A DNA stretch of 64,000 nt from CAYNEO01 sp964396245 (GTDB taxonomy: Bacteria > Zixibacteria > MSB-5A5 > GN15 > FEB-12). The notes under the pieces are model-generated. The model searched no databases. It was not told the DNA's origin and was given only the letters and a program-made list of their open reading frames with translations. The translations under genes were made by a program, and so were the position numbers. Location: NCBI GenBank assembly GCA_964396245.1, contig CAYNEO010000001.1:112876-176875 (forward strand), written 5' to 3'. Of the stretch, positions 53,834-62,843 are shown piece after piece (the stretch's first letter is position 1; each line of letters opens with the position of its first letter).

Positions 53834-54673
53834 GTGGCCGATACCCTCAGATTAATGTGTGTCCTGGCGCACCCGGACGATGAGTCGCTCGGGGTCGGCG
53901 GTACGCTGGCGCGATATGCCCGTGAGGGCGTTGAAACATATGTCGTTACGGCTACCCGAGGGGAACGCGGGCGATATTTCGACAACTCCAACCGGCCATC
54001 GCAGGATGTCATCGCCAGAACTCGCGAAGATGAATTGCGTGCGGCCGCTAGAGAATTAGGGGTTAAGGAGCTGGTGTTTCTGGACTATATCGACGGTGAC
54101 CTTGACAGGGCAGGCCCGGACGAGGCGGTCGGCAAGATCGCGCACCATATCCGACGTTTGAAGCCGCAGGTGGTCGTAACGTTCGGTCCCGAAGGGGCTT
54201 ACGGTCATCCCGATCATATCGCTATCTCGCAATTTACCGGCGCCGCGATTGTTTGCGCGGCCGACCCGAATTACAGCATCAGCGGTAACGGTTCCAAGCC
54301 GCCTGATGTCCACCGGGTCAATAAGCTGTATTACATGGAGTGGACTCACGAGAAGTGGCAAGCATACCAGGCGGCGTTCAAGGATCTCAAGACGACTATC
54401 GACGGCACGGAACGGCGGGCAACGCCGTGGCCGGAATGGGTGATTACAACCGTGGTCGATACCTCCGACGACTGGACTACTGCCTGGCGGGCAATCAACT
54501 GCCACAAGACACAACTCGCTATCTACGAGAAGCTGGCCCAATTATCCGATGAGTATCACGTCGGGCTGTGGGGCTCGCAGGAATTCTACCGGGTATTCAG
54601 CACGGTGAACGGCGGACGCAAGCGCGAAACGGACCTTTTCGAGGGGCTTCGCAACGGAACCCCCGGAAAATAA
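53834..54673 (+). CDS. PIG-L/LmbE-family N-acetyl-sugar deacetylase
   Basis: A 279-residue zinc deacetylase of the MshB/BshB type. The metal site is AHPDDE near residue 12 and HPDH further on. The family acts on GlcNAc-linked molecules such as mycothiol or bacillithiol precursors or GlcNAc-lipids; the exact substrate is unknown. A perfect AGGAGG at 53821-53826 is only one base before the ATG at 53828 but seven before the GTG at 53834, so I take the GTG as start. The next gene is 28 bases away, so they may be one transcript. Confidence 0.87.
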   Translation: MADTLRLMCVLAHPDDESLGVGGTLARYAREGVETYVVTATRGERGRYFDNSNRPSQDVIARTREDELRAAARELGVKELVFLDYIDGDLDRAGPDEAVGKIAHHIRRLKPQVVVTFGPEGAYGHPDHIAISQFTGAAIVCAADPNYSISGNGSKPPDVHRVNKLYYMEWTHEKWQAYQAAFKDLKTTIDGTERRATPWPEWVITTVVDTSDDWTTAWRAINCHKTQLAIYEKLAQLSDEYHVGLWGSQEFYRVFSTVNGGRKRETDLFEGLRNGTPGK

Positions 54674-54701
54674 TCGAGACACAAATTTCCACACGGATAA
54701 G

Positions 54702-56225
54702 ATGATGAAAAAGTACGATGATCTTAAGGACCGCAGGGCATCGATCGAGATGACACCCGATCAATTCCGCGCCCTTGGACACAGCCTGATTGACCGACTG
54801 GCTGATTTTCTCCGTGATTTGCCGACCCTCCCGGTCACTCGGGGGAAATCGCCGGGAGAGTTGAGAAGTCTTGTGCATGCGGAGCGCTCGTTGCCCGAGA
54901 ATGGCGCCGATGCGAATGCGCTTCTCTCGGCTGCCTCGGAACTGCTGATAGAAAATTCTCTGTTCAACGGTCATCCGAGATTCTGGGGCTACATAACATC
55001 GTCGCCGGCTCCGCTCGGGGTGCTGGGCGATCTGCTGGCGTCGGCGATTAATGCCAACGTCGGCGGGTGGAAGCTCTCCCCCATGGCGACCGAAATCGAG
55101 ACGCAAACGGTGAAATGGATTGCCGAATTGCTCGGTTATCCTTCCGACTGCGGCGGCGTGATTGTGAGCGGCGGCAACATGGCGAATTTTGTGGGGGTGC
55201 TCGCGGCGCGCGCTGCAAAAGCCGACTGGGACGTGCGCGCGGTCGGCCTTAACGGCAAACCGGCCCGACAACTGCGGATGTACGCTTCGGGCGAAACACA
55301 CACCTGGATTCACAAGGCGGCCGACCTGTTCGGTATCGGTACCGATGCCATTCGATGGGTTGCGACCGGCAAGGACCATCGCATGGAAGTGACCGACCTT
55401 CGCCGGCAAATCGAGGAAGACAAGTCGCGGGGCGACTGTCCGTTCCTGGTAGTCGGCACGGGCGGGTCGGTGAGCACCGGTTTGATCGATCCGCTTCCCG
55501 AAATAGCGGCTGTGTGCAGAGAATATGATTTGTGGTTTCACGTCGACGGCGCGTACGGCGGTTTCGCCGCGGCCGTGCCCGGCATCTCTAAGGACCTGCT
55601 CGCGCTGAGTCAGGCAGACTCGGTGGCGGTTGATCCGCACAAGTGGCTGTACTCCCCGCTGGAGGCCGGGTGCGCTCTTGTCCGCGACGCCGAAGTGATG
55701 CGGAATGCCTTCTCGTATCATCCGCCGTACTATCACTTCGCCGAAGAGACAACCAATTATGTCGATTACAGCCTGCAAAATTCGCGCGGATTCAAGGCGT
55801 TGAAGGTCTGGCTCACGATTCAGCAGGTGGGCCGGTCGGGATATGCGAAGATGATTGGCGATGATATCCGACTGGCGGAAGCGCTCCATGAGCGGCTGGA
55901 AAGGCATCCGGATTTCGAGGCGGTGTCACAAAATCTCAGTATCACGACCTTTCGGTATGTGCCTGCTTACCTCCGCGATCGCATTGGCTCTCCGAATGCG
56001 GAAGAGTATCTCAATGACCTGAATAAGGAGATACTGGTGCGTCTCGAGCTTGGTGGTGAAGTGTTCATGTCCAACGCCGTAGTTGATGACCGGTTCCTGT
56101 TGCGGACGTGTGTGGTCAATTTCCGCACGTCGCTCGAGGATATCGAGGCTCTCCCTGATATCGTGGCCCGGTACGGCCACGAGGTCGATGCCGAACTCCG
56201 CAAGGAACATCGCAAAGTTTCATAA
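54702..56225 (+). CDS. PLP-dependent group II amino-acid decarboxylase
   Basis: A 507-residue decarboxylase of the aromatic-L-amino-acid/glutamate-type fold. The pyridoxal lysine is Lys314 in VDPHKWLY, and the cofactor-contact motif FHVDGAYGG (Asp282) is present. Likely products are tryptamine, tyramine or related amines, but the substrate cannot be read off the sequence. It has a full-length fold and follows the deacetylase gene closely. Confidence 0.9.
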   Translation: MMKKYDDLKDRRASIEMTPDQFRALGHSLIDRLADFLRDLPTLPVTRGKSPGELRSLVHAERSLPENGADANALLSAASELLIENSLFNGHPRFWGYITSSPAPLGVLGDLLASAINANVGGWKLSPMATEIETQTVKWIAELLGYPSDCGGVIVSGGNMANFVGVLAARAAKADWDVRAVGLNGKPARQLRMYASGETHTWIHKAADLFGIGTDAIRWVATGKDHRMEVTDLRRQIEEDKSRGDCPFLVVGTGGSVSTGLIDPLPEIAAVCREYDLWFHVDGAYGGFAAAVPGISKDLLALSQADSVAVDPHKWLYSPLEAGCALVRDAEVMRNAFSYHPPYYHFAEETTNYVDYSLQNSRGFKALKVWLTIQQVGRSGYAKMIGDDIRLAEALHERLERHPDFEAVSQNLSITTFRYVPAYLRDRIGSPNAEEYLNDLNKEILVRLELGGEVFMSNAVVDDRFLLRTCVVNFRTSLEDIEALPDIVARYGHEVDAELRKEHRKVS

Positions 56226-56292
56226 CCGGGCTTGACTCGACTGCCGCAATCGATTATCACTTGCTCGCAACCCTTCAACCATTCGTGCGGGC

Positions 56293-56751
56293 ATGATAGC
56301 GAGACAGTTCGGCAGAAAAGAAGCCAACAAAGAGTACGCGCCTCGTCCCGGCGCTTATGCGGTCATCATGGATGGCCAGGAGCGCTTTGTGGCTGTCGTT
56401 CATAACGACGAGTACTTCCTTCCGGGCGGCGGTCTGCACGAGGACGAAAGTGCGGCGGACGCGCTCAAGCGGGAAATAATCGAGGAAACCGGGTACATCG
56501 CAAATATCGGGGAGAAGATCGGCGAGGCGAACGAGTACGTTCATTCGACGGCCGATGATACTTACTACAATCGTGTCGGAACATTCTACTTTGCCAACAT
56601 AATCGGGCAGTCATCACACGAAGTAAATCGAGATCACGAATACCGCTGGGTCACGCTTGACGAGTTTTCGCCGGAAACGGAACTCACCAGTCATGTGTGG
56701 GCAGTCTGGCAGGCGCTGCGCCGTCGGCAAAACAAGCCGATGCGCGGTTGA
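56293..56751 (+). CDS. NUDIX hydrolase
   Basis: A 152-residue pyrophosphohydrolase. The Nudix box is complete: GGGLHEDESAADALKREIIEE then TGY, with the catalytic glutamates in REIIEE. Substrates may include nucleotide sugars or oxidised nucleotides. Co-directional with the decarboxylase but 67 bases apart, without a strong ribosome site. Confidence 0.92.
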   Translation: MIARQFGRKEANKEYAPRPGAYAVIMDGQERFVAVVHNDEYFLPGGGLHEDESAADALKREIIEETGYIANIGEKIGEANEYVHSTADDTYYNRVGTFYFANIIGQSSHEVNRDHEYRWVTLDEFSPETELTSHVWAVWQALRRRQNKPMRG

Positions 56752-56911
56752 AAGCGTACCATCAGTCTCGGCATCGGCCGGTCACGGACAATTTTATCTG
56801 CGATTAATTATTGCCCCGTCGTTTCAGACTGTCTATTTTCAACAAATACGGGAGATCGCAACTTCGCTTCGACAACATAACTGAATCAACTCTCAACAGA
56901 GGGAGTGGACT

Positions 56912-58675
56912 ATGCTGGGATCGCGTTGGTATCGGTATGCGGCGGCGCTTTGTCTCGTGTTTATCTTCGCGCTTGGTTCCGTGTATGCCGATGAAACTGA
57001 AAAACTCACCTACCAGGGCAATAAGGCGCGTATTGTGGTCGGCTCGGTGAAGGACAAAGCCGACGGCTGTTCGTATGAAGTGGCTGAAGCGATGGGTGAG
57101 ATGCTGTCAACCGCACTGGCGCAGAACGACAAGTTTATCGTCCTCGCGGGCAAGGATGAGACGGGCGAGTTGATGGATGAGATCGATTTTGGCGAATCGG
57201 GATATGTGGAAGAAGGCCGCGGGCCCGAAAAAGGCCTGATGGAGGGCGCCGATATTCTCGTCACAGGCGCCATAACCGGTTTCGAGCCGGATGCATCGGG
57301 CGGCGGCGGGGGACTCGGCGGTCTGAAGAAGAAAGCCTTTGGTGCGCTGGGCGCCAAGAAAAAAGACGCCAAGATACTCATGGATCTAAAGCTGTACGAT
57401 ATCCGCACGCGACGGGTTATCAAGGCCATGTCGCTCGAGGGCAAGGCTACCAGCTGGAAGGTCGGCGGTGTCGGGGGCGGCTGGTCGAAGGATTTGGTCC
57501 TGGTCGGCGCTCTCGGCGTATACGCGAACGAACCGATGGAGTCGGCGATTCGCGAAGTTCTCGGCAAGGCTGTTGAGGAGATTTCCGATGAAACGCCCGA
57601 AGAGTACTTCCGTTACCAGGGAGGCGGCAAATACGCAAAGGAGTACGGCGCCGGAAGCGGACAACCGGCAGCTTCCGCACCATCGGGGAGTCCCGCCCCG
57701 GCGGTGGCGGCGGCGTCTGACATGAAGCTGTACACCAAGTACGATTTCGTCCCCGGTGACAAGGTCATCTATTACGACGACATGGCCAATGAGGAGGAAG
57801 GTGAGTTTCCCTACCGGTGGAATCTGGATAACGGCGTGTATGAGGTCGCGCGGCTCGGTGGTGAGTTCTGGATTCTCGCCACGGACGACGGTAATATCCG
57901 GCCCAAGATGCCGGAGGGTCCCCTGCCGGAGCAGTACACCGTGGAGTACGAGTATTACAATAACGGTCCGGACGTATCCGGAAACTACCACTACGTTTAC
58001 TGGGTTGACCAGAAGGGTCGTAATATCGCGTGCTTTGGAATTTATGGAGAGAGCAGCACATGGCTGGAGGTCAACGGCAAGACGATCGCTGACAAGAAAC
58101 TTCCGGCAAGACCGAAGAAGGGTCCGCACATGATGCGGATCATGGCGACATCGCGATCAATTAAGTGCTACCATGACAACGTGCGCGTTGCCAACGTTCC
58201 CAAGGTCGACGGTTTCGCCCCGGTGGGATTCCGCGTCCGTCACCGTCCGTATAACGATCCGAACAATCCGGTGCTTTTCCGCGGCTTTCGTTTCGCCGAG
58301 GGGGGCAAATCAATGCGTGATCAACTTGCTGAGACGGGCAAAGTGGTAACTCACGGGATCCTCTTCGACGTCAATTCACACACGATAAAAGGTGAATCAT
58401 ACCAGACGCTCAAGGAGATCGGCGAACTGCTCACGGAAGACGCCAATTTGCGCATATCAATTGAAGGTCATACTGACAGCGACGGCGAGGAAGCGTACAA
58501 CACGGATCTCTCGCAGAAACGAGCCGAGGCGGTCAGGGCGTATCTCACCAGCGAGTATGGCGTGTCGGCTGACCGGCTCGAGGCAAAGGGATGGGGCGAG
58601 TCAAAACCGATCGATACCAACGGTTCGCCGGAGGGCAAAGCCAACAATCGCCGTGTTGAGCTGGTAAAGCTGTGA
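56912..58675 (+). CDS. CsgG-like/OmpA fusion outer-membrane protein
   Basis: A 587-residue exported protein. The first part (to about 235) resembles the CsgG secretion-channel/lipoprotein family (TYQGNKARIVVGSVKDKA..., then GADILVTGAITGFEPD). A Gly/Ala/Pro/Ser linker and a beta-rich middle follow, and residues about 470-587 are an OmpA-type peptidoglycan-binding domain (GHTDSDGEE, AVRAYLTSEYGVSADRLEAKGWGE). The arrangement suggests an outer-membrane assembly anchored to the wall. GGGAG precedes the ATG. Confidence 0.85.
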   Translation: MLGSRWYRYAAALCLVFIFALGSVYADETEKLTYQGNKARIVVGSVKDKADGCSYEVAEAMGEMLSTALAQNDKFIVLAGKDETGELMDEIDFGESGYVEEGRGPEKGLMEGADILVTGAITGFEPDASGGGGGLGGLKKKAFGALGAKKKDAKILMDLKLYDIRTRRVIKAMSLEGKATSWKVGGVGGGWSKDLVLVGALGVYANEPMESAIREVLGKAVEEISDETPEEYFRYQGGGKYAKEYGAGSGQPAASAPSGSPAPAVAAASDMKLYTKYDFVPGDKVIYYDDMANEEEGEFPYRWNLDNGVYEVARLGGEFWILATDDGNIRPKMPEGPLPEQYTVEYEYYNNGPDVSGNYHYVYWVDQKGRNIACFGIYGESSTWLEVNGKTIADKKLPARPKKGPHMMRIMATSRSIKCYHDNVRVANVPKVDGFAPVGFRVRHRPYNDPNNPVLFRGFRFAEGGKSMRDQLAETGKVVTHGILFDVNSHTIKGESYQTLKEIGELLTEDANLRISIEGHTDSDGEEAYNTDLSQKRAEAVRAYLTSEYGVSADRLEAKGWGESKPIDTNGSPEGKANNRRVELVKL

Positions 58676-58697
58676 GATAGATCGCTGTTCTGCAGGT

Positions 58698-58725
58698 AGC
58701 GGGGTACTCCGCGGAGTGCCCCGCT
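58698..58725 (+). terminator. Large hairpin after the CsgG/OmpA gene, possible terminator
   Basis: A 14-bp stem with one T-G pair starting AGCGGGG and ending CCCCGCT. There is no T-run, so a rho-dependent or RNA-stabilising role is as likely. Confidence 0.45.
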
Positions 58726-58838
58726 AAATGCCTGCGACCGCTGTGCCGCGCGTTCGCGCCAAACGCATGGATTCCCCGCACCTATTATTCCGAATATTCG
58801 TATGGATAAGCGGTATATAAGGAAACGAAGGAGATGTT

Positions 58839-59324
58839 ATGTCCGGCGGAGCAATAGTACCACTTATCGTGGCCGCGAAGAAAGCCCGAGAGCGGCAGGA
58901 GGAAGAACGGATGGTAACCTACAGCAAAGATGATCTGAACGGCTGGGAATTCAAAATCGTTCGCTCGGCTACCGGCCGGTTCCGCAACTACGAGACGCTG
59001 CAGGAGGTCATCCGGGAAGAGGCGAAGTCCGGCTGGGAACTGGTGGAGAAGTTCGATGATAATCGGGTACGCTTCAAACGGCGGACTGAAAGAAGGGCGT
59101 CCGATCAGAGTGCCGGCATCGATCCTTACCGAACCAGTGTCGGAATCGGTGAGGGGTCGCTGGCGGCGGTCATTGTCGCCATCGTAATCGGCCTTGCCCT
59201 TGTCGGTGTTCTGCTGGCCTTTGCGATAAGCGGCAGCCCGGTCATTTCTGAGCCTGCCGGCCCGATTGCGGCAGTGCTAATATTGATGGCGATCGTACTG
59301 CTCGTGGTGAAGCGAAGAAGGTAG
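58839..59324 (+). CDS. Small membrane protein with two transmembrane segments
   Basis: A 161-residue protein I do not recognise. Residues 1-90 are a charged soluble part (DLNGWEFKIVRSATGRFRNYETLQEVIREEAKSGWELVEKF resembles the DUF4177-type small domain), followed by two membrane helices (about 105-130 and 137-158). GAAGGAG precedes the ATG. It is convergent with the DUF5916 gene and shares a terminator with it. Confidence 0.75.
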   Translation: MSGGAIVPLIVAAKKARERQEEERMVTYSKDDLNGWEFKIVRSATGRFRNYETLQEVIREEAKSGWELVEKFDDNRVRFKRRTERRASDQSAGIDPYRTSVGIGEGSLAAVIVAIVIGLALVGVLLAFAISGSPVISEPAGPIAAVLILMAIVLLVVKRRR

Positions 59325-59365
59325 GCCCGACGAGGCGCACAGCCACAAGAAGATATCAAGAAGAA

Positions 59366-59391
59366 GAGGGTCGGCGGTTAAGCCGACCCTC
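59366..59391. terminator. Probable bidirectional terminator
   Basis: A perfect 10-bp stem (GAGGGTCGGC with GCCGACCCTC), loop GGTTAA; plus strand continues AATCATTTT. It separates the convergent genes at 58839-59324 and 59470-61746. Confidence 0.8.
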
Positions 59392-59469
59392 AATCATTTT
59401 AAGACGGCCGCGTCACCGATCTCCACATAGGTGATGGCGTCAGCGACCATCGGCCGTCAATGGTGCGCG

Positions 59470-61746
59470 TCAGGTCTGGAAAAGATACTGCAGCTTGATG
59501 AAAAACTGCCGCGACGTCATCTTCCACTGATACGGCGCATTTTCTGCCAGCTGGACATTGGCGTAATCATAAGTCGAGCCAAGATACAGCACCGAGAACG
59601 GGCTTATCTGGTAGGCGATCAACGGGTCGACATCCCAGGTTTCGCCAAAATCGTTGTACTGCACAACGAGACGCAGCGATAGTTCCCGGTTGAACTGGTA
59701 ACGGACGCGTGTTCTTGCAATGTATCCGCTGTATAACTCGTCACCGGTGGCCGCGTCGGTGCTTTTGGCATATCTCAGATTCGGCTCGATAACAATCCGG
59801 TCGGCCGGCTTAATGGTCAGGTAGGCGGCAACCGAAGTCTCGTTACCCGTCGTCTGCGCGAAACGGGCAATGTTGTGAGACCTCAATATACTGATGTCAT
59901 ATCCGAGCTGTTTGAACAGCTGGCTCCCGAATCCAAAATTTGCGGTCCAGAGGTTCTCGTATCGACGGTCGAGATACCGTTCCTCCCGTTGCTCGTAGCC
60001 AAGGCTGAAATAGGTCTGCGCCAGGCTGAGCTGACCGTCGAGACCGAGATTGACCTGCTGCCACCGATTGGTGCCGTCGAGCGCCCATCGTGCGGCCGTG
60101 TAGAAGCCCGGCGTGAGTCTCTGCAAGACGCTGTTTTTCGGATAAATCGTGTAATTCGTGTATACCGAAAAATTGCGGTAGTCGTTCAGCGGGTCATAGC
60201 CGACCTGCGTGCGGTAGGTCGGATCCACCTGGTTGTAGTCGATATTGAAGTCCCAGTGCCGTGAATTCCGAAGGAACCGGGTGATAAACGCAAACCCGGA
60301 GAATGATTCTCCGTCGAGCACGATCGTGTGTTTACCGTCGGCAAAGGTGGCGTCTCCAAGTTCCGGCTTCCAGGTATCATTGTTGGGCTCGGTCGTATGG
60401 GTATAGATATACTGACCGTCGATACTGTAATTTTTCGAAATTCGAATATCGCCGTCGAGCGCCAATACCGTTCCCGACCCGCCGCCGTCGAAACGACGAT
60501 CACCGACCATAAATCCGAGTGTGTTGTCGTCGCCGATTGACTGCAATCCACGCAGGACATTCACCGTGCTCTGGCCGGTATTGACCGGCAAACTGCTTTC
60601 GCCCAGCGGGATGATGTACGGTGAGTTTTCATCGTAGGCGGACAGAAAGCCAATACTTGTCCCACCCGTTCGCGCGGTCAGCTTACCGGCGAACTGCGGG
60701 TCGTTGACCGTACGCGTGTAGAACGAGTTGAACAACGTTCGGAAGATGTCGCTGCCTTCCTGGAAGAACGGCCGACGTTCCGGATAGTAGAGAGCGATGG
60801 TGGTATTGACGTCGATCTGGGCGGCGTCCGCCTCAATCTGGCTGAAATCCGGGTTGTAGGTCGCCTCGACCGTTACATCGGAGTTAACCGAGTACTTGCC
60901 GCCGAGTGAGAACTCGCCCCTGGGGTCTGAGCTTTCGAAATTGGCGTCCCCCTGACCATCAGACATCAGCCTGCCCGACTGGTAGCTGACGACCGTAGGC
61001 AAAATCTCCAATCCCTGTCCGGGACGCACATTGGAAATTCCCTCGACCGTGCCCCACTGGCAGGCCCAGCATTGTTCGTTGCGATCATAGGCCGCCCACG
61101 AGTACTGCCGGTAGACTTCCCGCGGCCGATCGCGCTGGAAATCCACTTTCCATGCCTGGACGTCCTTGTTAGGGAAGCGCATGCTCGAGAACGGCACGGC
61201 GATTTCCACCTGGTAGCCGGAATCGGTAATCTCGGCGGCGGAGGTCCAGATCAGGTCATAGCCGATGTCCTCGCCCCCGACGCTCGACCAGAGAATATCC
61301 TTCTGGACTCCGTACGGGTTGACAAACAGCTCGTATGCACGGGTAGCATCGCCATAAGTATCGATAAGCACGCGAACGACGTCGTCACCGCCGAAACGAT
61401 CCCGCTGGCACATCGTGGCCCTGATTGTCGCCGGATCATCCTGGCACAGGAACGCCACGTACAGGTTGTTCTCATCGTACGTCAGGAATGCCCTGGTTTC
61501 CACTTCGGGCTCAGTGTTATCGCCGGGATAACGCTCAACAAAACTCTCTACCTTGCTTGCACGCTGCCATCCCGGATCATTCAAGTCGCCGTCGACACTG
61601 ATCGCGTCGTGAGCCTTCTGCACTTCGAGCCTGGGATAAAACTGCGGTTCGAACTTCTTGGTTGCGAACGCAAAAGAACTCATCAGCAGCGCCACGGCGA
61701 GCGTTATCAGCAGACAGCGAAACCGAGAGGTAACGAACATCATCAT
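59470..61746 (-). CDS. DUF5916/CBM9-like outer-membrane protein
   Basis: A 758-residue exported protein. Signal peptide ends SSFAFA. The first ~200 residues are a carbohydrate-binding CBM9-like sandwich (VDGDLNDPGWQRASKV, then YELFVNPYGVQKD). The remainder is a beta-barrel-like DUF5916 domain with many aromatic-ended strands to the C-terminus. This family is common in Bacteroidetes and relatives; a role in sugar or polymer handling at the outer membrane is inferred. AAGGAAG precedes the first of three ATGs at 61746. Confidence 0.85.
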   Translation of the reverse strand: MMMFVTSRFRCLLITLAVALLMSSFAFATKKFEPQFYPRLEVQKAHDAISVDGDLNDPGWQRASKVESFVERYPGDNTEPEVETRAFLTYDENNLYVAFLCQDDPATIRATMCQRDRFGGDDVVRVLIDTYGDATRAYELFVNPYGVQKDILWSSVGGEDIGYDLIWTSAAEITDSGYQVEIAVPFSSMRFPNKDVQAWKVDFQRDRPREVYRQYSWAAYDRNEQCWACQWGTVEGISNVRPGQGLEILPTVVSYQSGRLMSDGQGDANFESSDPRGEFSLGGKYSVNSDVTVEATYNPDFSQIEADAAQIDVNTTIALYYPERRPFFQEGSDIFRTLFNSFYTRTVNDPQFAGKLTARTGGTSIGFLSAYDENSPYIIPLGESSLPVNTGQSTVNVLRGLQSIGDDNTLGFMVGDRRFDGGGSGTVLALDGDIRISKNYSIDGQYIYTHTTEPNNDTWKPELGDATFADGKHTIVLDGESFSGFAFITRFLRNSRHWDFNIDYNQVDPTYRTQVGYDPLNDYRNFSVYTNYTIYPKNSVLQRLTPGFYTAARWALDGTNRWQQVNLGLDGQLSLAQTYFSLGYEQREERYLDRRYENLWTANFGFGSQLFKQLGYDISILRSHNIARFAQTTGNETSVAAYLTIKPADRIVIEPNLRYAKSTDAATGDELYSGYIARTRVRYQFNRELSLRLVVQYNDFGETWDVDPLIAYQISPFSVLYLGSTYDYANVQLAENAPYQWKMTSRQFFIKLQYLFQT

Positions 61747-62105
61747 AACTACTTCCTTTTGTGCAGGTATCTTTAAGACCTGTGCGAAATCGAACACCAG
61801 TGAACAGTATTCACCTTTCGCCGCGCCGTTTGTTTTAGCGCGACTTCTGTCGAAGCAACAGGCCTGTGCCCCCGAGGTATGTCTTGTTCGGGTATTGTAT
61901 ACGAGGGTTTGCAGAAAAGGTTGTGGTCAAAAGATTCGACAAGAAAAATTGCGCATGGATTGAGCAGGTCACGTCGGCCGTCGGCCGACCCCGGATCGCC
62001 GGCATAAGAAACGCCGCCGTTCGCTGGAGAAAGCAATCGGCGGCGGATTCCGGCTGCAATGCCTGGTGAAGGAGGATTTTCCCTCTTAGCTTCGCGGTTT
62101 GGACT
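61747..62105. other. 359-bp intergenic region
   Basis: Between two minus-strand genes. A GTCGGCC-GTC-GGCCGAC hairpin (about 61974-61990) and a CGCCGCCG/CGGCGGCG inverted repeat (about 62011-62046) lie downstream of the lipoprotein gene and could end its transcript. No gene or clear promoter was seen. Confidence 0.45.
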
Positions 62106-62516
62106 TTACAGTTTCTCGACCCGGAAATTGAACGTTCCGCTGGCGTTGGTGAGAACCACCTTAACAGTCCACGTGCCGGCGAGTCCCGAAATTGTCTGTT
62201 CCGTGGCACTGGCGAGCAACGGGCTGGTGTATACCTGGGCGCTGTCGGCGTCAAAAATGGTGACTGTGGCCGCACCTCCGGTCAGCGCGGTCGAGTGGTT
62301 GATTGTCGCCTGCATTCCGGTGTTCTGCCAGGGATAGCTCAGCGTGGCGGTCACGTTTTTGACGTCGGTGGCCTGAAACTGGAAAGCGTCCTGATTATTG
62401 ACAATCTCAGGCTCGAATGGGGCCAGCGGATTTGATTTGTCGCTGCTGCAACCGCCCAGAAGAGCAATTACCAGAATGGTAAAAAGAAGCGATAAAGCAG
62501 TAATGATACGTTTCAA
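62106..62516 (-). CDS. Small lipoprotein of unknown function
   Basis: A 136-residue lipoprotein with lipobox LLGGC and a beta-sandwich-like mature part ending FNFRVEKL. AAGGAG lies 7 bases before a TTG at 62514-62516 and sets an unusual TTG start; upstream ATGs lack ribosome sites. The function is unknown. Confidence 0.75.
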   Translation of the reverse strand: MKRIITALSLLFTILVIALLGGCSSDKSNPLAPFEPEIVNNQDAFQFQATDVKNVTATLSYPWQNTGMQATINHSTALTGGAATVTIFDADSAQVYTSPLLASATEQTISGLAGTWTVKVVLTNASGTFNFRVEKL

Positions 62517-62843
62517 GGTCTTACTCCTTTTAAAAGAGGCATGCATAAATCGTACAATAAAGAGGTCATTAGTCCATATATCGGCTATCGACCGGTGCAT
62601 CTTGAATCGATTCTAGAACCCGTGCTTTCGTCTGCGGTTCCGAGGACTCCGTCGAATCGCCATCGTCCTGACGTCCATTAAGACCTTGACACTTTGTCCC
62701 TGAACGGTATATTGATCAGCGAAGGTTCTCACAGATCAGCAGAAGCATTTCTTAACTACAGGCATCAGATATCCGCCTATTGTACCTGCGCTAACGACCG
62801 ACAAGACAAAGCTGTTATCACAAATCCCAAAAGAGGAGGATGT
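62517..62843. other. 327-bp divergent intergenic region
   Basis: Separates the minus-strand lipoprotein gene from the plus-strand gene that runs off the window. It contains the plus-strand promoter listed separately and ribosome sites for both genes. Nothing else recognisable. Confidence 0.5.
62686..62713 (+). promoter_or_regulatory. Promoter of the C-terminal-edge secreted protein
   Basis: TTGACA (62686-62691), a 16-base spacer and TATATT (62708-62713): hexamers and spacing identical to those before the ATP synthase operon. The leader is about 124 bases, ending with AGAGGAGG before the ATG at 62844. Confidence 0.82.

Noticed and set aside
54597..55907. Long minus-strand open frame over the decarboxylase gene
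   Set aside because: Arginine/histidine-rich, no motif, and exactly antisense to a fully motif-supported decarboxylase.
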